DNA of 7,189 nucleotides from Bacteroidales bacterium. Lineage in GTDB: Bacteria > Bacteroidota > Bacteroidia > Bacteroidales > Muribaculaceae. Of this stretch, positions 1 to 4,199 are shown in pieces; position 1 is the first letter of the stretch, and every line of letters starts with the position of its first letter. Position numbers and translations under genes: made by a program. The stretch is from positions 1-7,189 of the forward strand of contig DXXK01000020.1 of the NCBI GenBank assembly GCA_019416425.1, in the 5' to 3' direction. The notes under the pieces are model-generated. The model saw nothing but the letters and a program-made list of their open reading frames with translations, was not told the DNA's origin and did not search any database.

Positions 1-180
1 ATGCGATCCAGTCCATGTCAGCCACGCGGAAACTCAAAAATATCACATTGATATCATGCCCGATTGAAATTACTACGCATTGCCTCGGTGTCCAGCCATA
101 GCCATGTTCATCGAGCTACCCCTATGAATAATGTAGGTTAACACCTCAAAACCGAGTGGTTAAAATGTCGCCGATTTTCC

Positions 181-202
181 GAGTTAAGTCTGAGTTAGGT
201 CT
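181..202. repeat. 11-bp tandem direct repeat
   Basis: GAGTTAAGTCT (181-191) is followed directly by GAGTTAGGTCT (192-202), which matches at 10 of 11 positions. The 11-bp period places the copies on the same DNA face. The AGGTCTTA part recurs at 323-330, where AGGTCTT is again doubled at 11-bp spacing (312-318, 323-329). Confidence 0.7.
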
Positions 203-241
203 TAGGAACTTGTTGAACACCATTTGATTACATAAGTATCG

Positions 242-295
242 GTCACATTTTTGTCACAATTTTCGTCACAGAAAAACTTGAAACGATTTTGTGAC
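242..295. repeat. GTCACA repeat cluster (three direct, one inverted)
   Basis: GTCACA occurs at 242-247, 253-258 and 265-270, so successive copies are spaced 11 and 12 bp. An inverted copy, TGTGAC, lies at 290-295. Regular spacing near one helical turn suggests cooperative protein binding, as for integrase arm sites, excisionase sites or iterons. Which protein binds cannot be told from this window. Confidence 0.65.
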
Positions 296-364
296 AGATA
301 GCCGTCCGAGAAGGTCTTTTTTAGGTCTTATATCGGTCCTCAATCCGATAGGATTAGACACGAA

Positions 365-396
365 AAACCTCGGAACTATCTGATAGTCCGAGGTTT
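365..396. terminator. Strong inverted repeat, possible bidirectional terminator
   Basis: AAACCTCGGA (365-374) pairs with TCCGAGGTTT (387-396). Inside it CTATC (376-380) pairs with GATAG (382-386), with a single bulged A at 375. A short A-tract precedes the 5' arm and a short T-tract ends the 3' arm, so either strand could terminate here. No gene running into it is visible on either side, so terminator function is inferred from structure only. Confidence 0.45.
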
Positions 397-422
397 GTCT
401 CGAATTTTCCGATTTAGTTCGG

Positions 423-442
423 AAGTACATAGAAGTACATAG
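423..442. repeat. 10-bp perfect tandem repeat
   Basis: AAGTACATAG is present twice head to tail (423-432, 433-442), directly beside the symmetrical palindrome at 443-474. It may belong to the same protein-binding region. Confidence 0.65.
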
Positions 443-474
443 TGGAGCTGGAGGAACTTGTTCCCAATGCTCCA
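443..474. repeat. Symmetrical interrupted palindrome, candidate recombination core
   Basis: TGGAGC (443-448) mirrors GCTCCA (469-474), and GGAAC (453-457) mirrors GTTCC (460-464). Both pairs share one centre at 458.5, with 4-bp unpaired gaps on each side. The layout (outer arms, gap, inner arms, 2-bp centre) resembles the paired core sites of a recombinase crossover region, or a dimeric operator. AGGAACTTGTT (452-462), which covers the left inner arm and centre, occurs again at 204-214, giving an 11-bp direct repeat 248 bp apart. The function is unproven. Confidence 0.45.
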
Positions 475-515
475 AATATGCCGTTATCAAGTAGATAGAC
501 AATCTCAAAATTTCT

Positions 516-533
516 TAGTGCCTTGGTAGTGCC
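516..533. repeat. TAGTGCC direct repeat, 11-bp phased
   Basis: TAGTGCC occurs at 516-522 and 527-533, again with an 11-bp period like the other repeats in this region. Confidence 0.55.
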
Positions 534-721
534 TGAAAATACAGTTCTGATTTTTCTGCCACATCACTTGTCTCCACAAGTATCCAAGCCATATGCAAAT
601 TTAGTCAAATTTTTTCGCTCGTGCAAGTCCGAAGGTTCGTTTTAACTCTTTTATAACTAATTGTTAAACAAACTGAGAAAATATAATATGACCTCCGTTT
701 ACCAAAGCAAGCAATGGCATG

Positions 722-745
722 ATTTGCAATTCGCGAATTGCAAAT
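722..745. repeat. Perfect 24-bp palindrome, copy at the 3' side of the leftward operon
   Basis: The half-site ATTTGCAATTCG is followed immediately by its exact reverse complement. An identical copy lies at 2732-2755. This copy begins 9 bp beyond the stop codon of the phosphoesterase gene, so the two copies bracket the three-gene operon almost exactly. It could act as a second operator, a hairpin at the mRNA 3' end, or an end repeat of a mobile or exchangeable cassette. On the minus strand it also carries TATATTTG (741-748), which fits the Bacteroidetes -7 pattern, but I see no matching -33 element. Confidence 0.9.
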
Positions 746-754
746 ATATCTTCC

Positions 755-1519
755 TTATAACTCTATGACTGCATCTGTCTTGAAATAGAGATGCTCCAAT
801 GCTCTGACATAACCCAACTGGTTGCACACGCATCGGGTGTTTCCTATCAGTCTTGATATGTTGCGATGGGAATGACCGTAAATCCAATACTTGATTTTGC
901 TGTTAGCAATGAAATCACCCAATTCGGATGTAAAGGCACCATTTATCGGACTACCGTTGAATTCATCATCCATCAGTGCAAATGACGGCACATGATGTGT
1001 GGCTACGATAATATTATCGGTCCGGCTTTCTTTAACTGCGTTTTCAATAAAACTCCTGCACTTTCTATGCTCCTCGTTGAAACGCTCCCAGGTCAGCACA
1101 TTTTCGCCGTTCCTTATATAATGGAAATCGCTCACATTTCGCTGGGTGATATATCCGTTCTCCGGTGAGATTTCCGCCCATAGGGTTGAAGCTATCAAAT
1201 CGGTGGTATCATCAAGATGAATGACCTTATTGTAAACATATCTGGCATTGCGCCTCAAATTCAGTTCCCAGCCATCCGTAAACTCATTTATATCGAAACT
1301 CCTATACAGTTCATGGTTTCCCGGAATCACGATAACCTCTTGGAAGTTGTCAGATGCCCAATCCCAGAAAGGATGTTTAATAAGAGAATCATCGCCGAGA
1401 TAGCCTATGTCGCCTGCAAGGATAAGGATATCACCGACAGGCTGCATCGGATGTTCTCTGAGGATGGCGGAGTTTGCTCCAAATTCGAGATGAAGATCGG
1501 AAGCGTATTGGATTTTCAT
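755..1519 (-). CDS. Calcineurin-like metallophosphoesterase
   Basis: This 254-residue protein is a two-metal phosphoesterase; the family hydrolyses phosphomono- or diester bonds in nucleotides, nucleic acids or proteins. The full active-site set is visible: D8-x-H10, G36-D37, G67-N68-H69-E70, H175-H176 and G215-H216-S217-H218. There is no signal peptide or membrane segment, so it should be cytoplasmic. It is the last gene of a leftward three-gene operon. Its ATG overlaps the stop of the nucleotidyltransferase gene in an ATGA, which implies coupled translation. The substrate cannot be read from the sequence. Context suggests it acts with the nucleotidyltransferase, for example by removing a nucleotide or phosphate that the transferase adds, or by processing a nucleotide signal; that is inference. 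Family assignment is confident, function is not. Confidence 0.9.
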   Translation of the reverse strand: MKIQYASDLHLEFGANSAILREHPMQPVGDILILAGDIGYLGDDSLIKHPFWDWASDNFQEVIVIPGNHELYRSFDINEFTDGWELNLRRNARYVYNKVIHLDDTTDLIASTLWAEISPENGYITQRNVSDFHYIRNGENVLTWERFNEEHRKCRSFIENAVKESRTDNIIVATHHVPSFALMDDEFNGSPINGAFTSELGDFIANSKIKYWIYGHSHRNISRLIGNTRCVCNQLGYVRALEHLYFKTDAVIEL

Positions 1520-2199
1520 CGCCTAAAGTGATTTAGAATCTCGATTAAATAGTCAACCCGGTCATAATCGCCATAAGGTAGCATACATTCTATCTCCTCG
1601 CGGCAATTCTGACGGGCAAGCATCTCAGAAGCCCAAAAAGAAATATATTCTATAAGGGGAGTATTAGTTTCATTGTCAAACAACGATGTAATGTCCTGAC
1701 GATTGTTGAGTACATATATTAAATCCTCGAAGTCATGTGAGAATCTCAGGTCATCACCTCCACGACCCCTTATCGCCTCTATCTTTGTGGCGAGATAATA
1801 TAACGGAGGCAGAATATAGACCGCAGTGCCGTCAGGTAATTCATATATCTCCCTATGTTGAAAGCCGGGGCGATACCATTGATTGGTGAATCCGAGGATA
1901 TTGTCCCTGTCCGGCATTATGTCCACAATCTCGCCGTTATATTTCCATCGGCAAATCACGCCGGATTCTATGTCGTTCACAAATCCATGCCGGCGCAACA
2001 AATCTTCAAATTCTTGCAAACTGCCGTAGGTTGCCAGCTCTATCACACAGTCCACATCCATTGTCGGACGTATGTCTGTCGCTGCCGGATCGTCGGCATA
2101 CAGCTCGGCCACGGAACCACCGACAAAGACGACATCACGACACAGCTCTCCCAGTCCTGCGGCTATGATTTTAAGCCGGTTTACATTACTTGACATCAT
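1516..2199 (-). CDS. MNT/AbiEii-like nucleotidyltransferase, candidate toxin
   Basis: This 227-residue protein has the signature of a minimal nucleotidyltransferase of the polymerase-beta fold: G27-G28-S29, then T46-x-D48-V49-D50, then a third carboxylate in V92-D93-I94. The acidic triad D48, D50, D93 looks intact, so the enzyme is probably active. Relatives add a nucleotide to tRNA ends or to proteins, or act as the toxin in AbiE- and MNT-type systems. The C-terminal half is mostly helical and unassigned. Two adjacent ATG codons (2199 and 2196) could start it; I use the first. It overlaps the upstream helix-turn-helix gene by 14 bp and the downstream phosphoesterase gene by 4 bp, so the three are almost certainly one transcript. 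Whether it modifies tRNA, protein or a drug is unknown. Confidence 0.85.
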   Translation of the reverse strand: MMSSNVNRLKIIAAGLGELCRDVVFVGGSVAELYADDPAATDIRPTMDVDCVIELATYGSLQEFEDLLRRHGFVNDIESGVICRWKYNGEIVDIMPDRDNILGFTNQWYRPGFQHREIYELPDGTAVYILPPLYYLATKIEAIRGRGGDDLRFSHDFEDLIYVLNNRQDITSLFDNETNTPLIEYISFWASEMLARQNCREEIECMLPYGDYDRVDYLIEILNHFRR

Positions 2200-2719
2200 A
2201 GGTAGAAAGTATTGAGTCCAGTTCCACTTTGGCGAGTTCCACTTCTCTTGTACGACCTATCCGGAAAACGTCGGCGATTGCCAGAAGACTATGCAGCATC
2301 GGATCAATCCTTACAGCCTCCGGAACAGTCCTATAAAGCGGAACGATAGCTTCCCCGCGTATATTCCCTTTTGCGTCCGGCCACACATACGCATCCTTTT
2401 CCGATAGAATTTTCTCATTCATCGGCGGAGCGGATATTGCGGTGGCGATTCCCCGCACTTTTGCCTGCGGCTGCACAGGAAAAACATATTTCAGCCCATG
2501 AACCATAAATTCCTTTAGGGCAAGTATGTTTACACGTTGTTTCAGATTGTCAATCAGACGGGCAATGCGGCATCGTTCCAGAGCTTCCGACACTTCCGAT
2601 GCGCTTATGCCGAGTTCTTTGGCAATCTGGGCATTGGTCATACCTCGCCCTGCCAAAGTGACTTTCTTCAACAGAATCACTATATCCTGTGGACGCATAC
2701 CATTATGTGATTTAGTCAT
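2186..2719 (-). CDS. Helix-turn-helix protein, candidate autoregulator or antitoxin
   Basis: This 177-residue protein carries a helix-turn-helix at about residues 28-49 (T28-N29-A30-Q31-I32-A33 for the first helix, S39-A40-S41-E42-V43-S44 at the recognition helix), probably winged. The C-terminal part (residues 65-177) has no domain I can name with confidence. It is the first gene of the operon and overlaps the nucleotidyltransferase gene by 14 bp. The order DNA-binding protein then nucleotidyltransferase is that of AbiEi/AbiEii-type toxin-antitoxin pairs, where the first protein represses the operon by binding inverted repeats. Here a perfect 24-bp palindrome lies 12 bp upstream of its start and overlaps the predicted promoter, which fits autorepression. 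An antitoxin role is inferred from this context only. Confidence 0.8.
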   Translation of the reverse strand: MTKSHNGMRPQDIVILLKKVTLAGRGMTNAQIAKELGISASEVSEALERCRIARLIDNLKQRVNILALKEFMVHGLKYVFPVQPQAKVRGIATAISAPPMNEKILSEKDAYVWPDAKGNIRGEAIVPLYRTVPEAVRIDPMLHSLLAIADVFRIGRTREVELAKVELDSILSTYDVK

Positions 2720-2731
2720 TTATACAATATT

Positions 2732-2755
2732 ATTTGCAATTCGCGAATTGCAAAT
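2732..2755. promoter_or_regulatory. Perfect 24-bp palindrome, likely operator of the leftward operon
   Basis: This is identical to the palindrome at 722-745 (ATTTGCAATTCG plus its exact reverse complement). It lies 12 bp upstream of the first start codon and shares the last bases of the predicted -7 box at 2751-2758, so a bound dimer would block the promoter and start site. The helix-turn-helix protein encoded next to it is the obvious candidate ligand. Confidence 0.75.
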
Positions 2756-2782
2756 TTAATAAGAAATATTGGATTGAACAAG
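2751..2782 (-). promoter_or_regulatory. Bacteroidetes-type promoter for the leftward operon
   Basis: On the minus strand, TAAATTTG (2758-2751) fits the TAnnTTTG -7 consensus of the Bacteroidetes primary sigma factor exactly. CTTG (2782-2779) matches three of four bases of the TTTG -33 element. The spacer is 20 bp, within the usual range. Transcription would start inside or at the edge of the 24-bp palindrome and give a leader of only about 25 bases. Confidence 0.65.
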
Positions 2783-2827
2783 CCATTCGTGATTTTCTCT
2801 TTCTTTCTCCATTTAATTTCTCAGATA

Positions 2828-3077
2828 AAGCGGTGAGAGAGGGGGCGGTCTGCCGTGTTTGCGGCGATATGCCGTCAACAAGTGACGGTGGACAAGTCCA
2901 CTGACACCCGTTGACCGCATCACGCCTATGGGCAATGCTGAACACCGACAACAGCCATCGCCTTATGGAATGGCATCGGGGACGCTGCCGTCACCATAAG
3001 ACTGAATGGCTGTCGTCCGTGTTCCGGGACGCATTGCCTGATAAGGACTTTTACGACCGCCCCCTCACTCACCGCTT
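2828..3077 (+). ncRNA. Candidate large structured RNA, multi-branch domain
   Basis: A basal stem of 23 positions with one mismatch joins 2828-2850 to 3055-3077. Inside are two further long hairpins. Hairpin A spans 2869-2920: ATGC/GCAT, GTCAAC/GTTGAC and GTGGAC/GTCCAC share a centre at 2894.5. Hairpin B spans 2931-3038: 8 bp GGCAATGC/GCATTGCC, 6 bp GAACAC/GTGTTC, 11 of 12 bp between 2947-2958 and 3006-3017, then CTTATGG/CCATAAG and GGCA/TGCC. Together they draw as a closed junction with at least two arms. The strand is uncertain: G·U wobbles and A·C mismatches are about equal across the block, so neither strand is favoured. I recognise no Rfam family. It could instead work as DNA cruciforms. 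A long frame crosses it but looks non-coding. Confidence 0.5.
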
Positions 3078-3082
3078 GAACA

Positions 3083-3184
3083 GCATCCACCGAAAAGAAC
3101 AGTGTCGCAATGACGGGCCTTTCAGATCCACGTCATTGCGGCACACTTCTTTTTATCGGGGATGCACCGATTTCTCTCTTTTTT
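3083..3184 (+). terminator. Very long hairpin followed by T-rich tract
   Basis: GCATCC (3083-3088) pairs with GGATGC (3160-3165), CCGA (3090-3093) with TCGG (3156-3159), an A-rich arm near 3093-3099 with a T-rich arm near 3147-3153, GTGT (3102-3105) with ACAC (3143-3146), and CGCAATGACG (3106-3115) with CGTCATTGCG (3131-3140). The loop is about 15 bases. A pyrimidine run ending in six T follows (3171-3184). This could terminate a rightward transcript from the structured domain just upstream, or be a third arm of that RNA. Confidence 0.45.
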
Positions 3185-3253
3185 CAGTGTTTCAATCCAT
3201 CGCCGCCACCGTCGGGTCGGCAACGATTTATGTTTTCACGGACTTTCATCCGG

Positions 3254-3498
3254 GGGAGCCTTTTCAACAAGGCGTACCATCAACAAGTGGGTCAGTACGA
3301 GTTGCTTGCCATAACCTAACGTGTGGCGAAGGGATATTCTTTTGGCTTTGGCATAAAAAATCTCCAGACCTCCTGCGTCGGCTCGTATTTTTTATGTCAA
3401 GGCCCGAACATCCCTCTTTTGCCGCCCCACGCCTTTCAGGTGTCAAGCAACTCATACAACCACACTGTCTTTGGACGCATGGTTAAAAAAAAGCTCCC
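3254..3498. repeat. 245-bp imperfect inverted repeat abutting the membrane-protein gene
   Basis: Arms pair in register over nearly the whole span: GGGAGC (3254-3259) with GCTCCC (3493-3498), GCGT (3272-3275) with ACGC (3475-3478), GAGTTGCTTG (3299-3308) with CAAGCAACTC (3444-3453), CGTG (3320-3323) with CACG (3428-3431), AGGGAT (3330-3335) with ATCCCT (3410-3415), and CATAAAAAAT (3352-3361) with ATTTTTTATG (3387-3396). The central loop is 25 bases. It ends 6 bp before the ATG at 3505, so as RNA it would form the leader of the pcfK/pcfJ-type operon and could control its expression. Between the second and third repeats (3166-3253) only short hairpins are seen (3199-3227 and 3239-3252). Confidence 0.6.
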
Positions 3499-3504
3499 AC
3501 CGAT

Positions 3505-3729
3505 ATGAAAGCCACAGGAAAACATAAAGATATTAGGTCAAGGCAAGCTCGCCAATCCTCCTATCATTACCGCATGATTACAAGGGCGGTCAAGGTGGTG
3601 GCAATCATCATCGGAGCGGTTATCGGGATAGCGTTGTGGGCGATAGCAAGACCCATATTGAGGGGAATAGGCTGGCTCATTTCAATCCTTACCGCAATCG
3701 GAGTAATCTATTGGATTTTAACACTCTAA
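3505..3729 (+). CDS. Small two-helix membrane protein
   Basis: This is a 74-residue protein of unknown function. The first 30 residues are hydrophilic and very basic (many K and R). They are followed by two hydrophobic segments at about 31-48 and 54-74, joined by a short R-P-I-L-R turn. By the positive-inside rule the basic N-terminus and the turn pull in opposite directions, so topology is unclear; a hairpin in the inner membrane is most likely. It opens a rightward operon, 14 bp upstream of the PcfK-like gene. It lies directly behind a 245-bp inverted repeat that ends 6 bp before its start. There is no Shine-Dalgarno sequence, only an A-rich run at 3485-3492, usual for Bacteroidetes. The hydrophobic pattern and tight spacing argue that it is real. 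Confidence 0.65.
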   Translation: MKATGKHKDIRSRQARQSSYHYRMITRAVKVVAIIIGAVIGIALWAIARPILRGIGWLISILTAIGVIYWILTL

Positions 3730-3743
3730 AAACATTTACGACT

Positions 3744-4187
3744 ATGGCAACAACAAGAGAAAACCGAGGCACACGAGCCTTCAACGACACAATCAAGACT
3801 TATCTTGAAAAGAGAGCCGACAATGACGCTCTGTTTGCTATCCGCTTTGCGAACCCCTCTAAATCGGTAGAGGACTGCGTTACATACATCATCAACCAAG
3901 TGCAGAAAAGCGGTTGCAACGGCTTTGCCGATGATGAAATCTTCGGAATGGCAGTTCACTATTGGGAGGAAAACGAGATTGAGGTCGGCAAGCCCTTGAC
4001 AAACTGCCAAGTGGTGGTAAACCATACGGTAGAACTCACCGAGGAAGAAAAGGAACAGGCACGGCAGGACGCCATCAACAAACTCCGTGATGCGGAAATG
4101 GCGAAAATGCGCAGACCCAAGACCACCGAAAAGAAAACCACCGAGAACAATCCCCAAATCGCACAACCCAGTCTTTTTGACCTCTAA
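3744..4187 (+). CDS. pcfK: PcfK-like conjugative-element protein
   Basis: This is a 147-residue protein of the PcfK-like family, named after the enterococcal pCF10 gene and common in Bacteroidetes conjugative elements next to PcfJ-like proteins; its biochemical role is not established. I recognise it by the N-terminal block around F13-N14 to R24, the S41-V42-E43-D44-C45 segment and the A62-D63-D64-E65-I66-F67 to H72-Y73-W74 block. A charged, lysine-rich region near 100-135 precedes the last residues Q141-P-S-L-F-D-L147, which resemble the QL(S/D)LF motif that binds the DNA polymerase sliding clamp. I chose the ATG at 3744; an in-frame ATG at 3636 would start inside the preceding gene and adds no family-like sequence. 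It is 12 bp upstream of the PcfJ-like gene. Confidence 0.85.
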   Translation: MATTRENRGTRAFNDTIKTYLEKRADNDALFAIRFANPSKSVEDCVTYIINQVQKSGCNGFADDEIFGMAVHYWEENEIEVGKPLTNCQVVVNHTVELTEEEKEQARQDAINKLRDAEMAKMRRPKTTEKKTTENNPQIAQPSLFDL

Positions 4188-4199
4188 AACATTACGGCT

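Larger units (their letters stand above)
1..720. other. Gene-free left region, repeat-rich, possible integration or control region
   Basis: I find no supportable gene here. What is visible is a concentration of short repeats: tandem or phased direct repeats with 10-12 bp period between 181 and 533, a symmetrical interrupted palindrome at 443-474, a strong inverted repeat at 365-396, a small hairpin at 566-581 (arms ACTTGT/ACAAGT, loop CTCC) and another at 342-355 (AATCC/GGATT). Such packing is known from attachment regions of tyrosine recombinases and from replication or regulatory origins. No integrase is in view, so an integration role is inference only. An open frame on the minus strand runs off the left edge from about 117 but has no recognisable family. 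Confidence 0.5.

Noticed and set aside
1..117. Minus-strand frame open to the window edge, containing H-G-Y-G-W-T-P-R and a later ATG at 16
   Set aside because: It reads protein-like but is only about 38 codons, has no start between its upstream TAG and the edge other than the ATG at 16, and matches no family I know.
443..474. Resemblance of TGGAGCTGGAGG to the 3' end of a tRNA or tmRNA gene on the minus strand
   Set aside because: No T-loop sequence, acceptor partner or other cloverleaf parts follow, so it is not an RNA gene or a clear gene fragment.
266..508. 80-codon minus-strand frame in the left repeat region
   Set aside because: It spans the hairpin, tandem repeats and palindrome, has no known family, and is not followed or preceded by related genes.
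688..768. Short plus-strand frame of 26 codons running through the 722-745 palindrome
   Set aside because: It has no convincing initiation context beyond an AT-rich stretch, and much of its peptide is simply the translated palindrome.
3320..3430. Possible group II intron or retron RNA within the third inverted repeat
   Set aside because: There is no domain V-like hairpin with the expected AGC/GTTC pattern, no reverse transcriptase gene, and the GTGTG at 3321 alone is not informative.
2911..3486. 191-codon open frame on the plus strand through the structured block
   Set aside because: The predicted protein is rich in S, H, R, F and P with no recognisable domain, several other frames overlap it on both strands, and the DNA is dominated by inverted repeats. 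I treat it as a chance frame, though a coding-constraint test would settle this.
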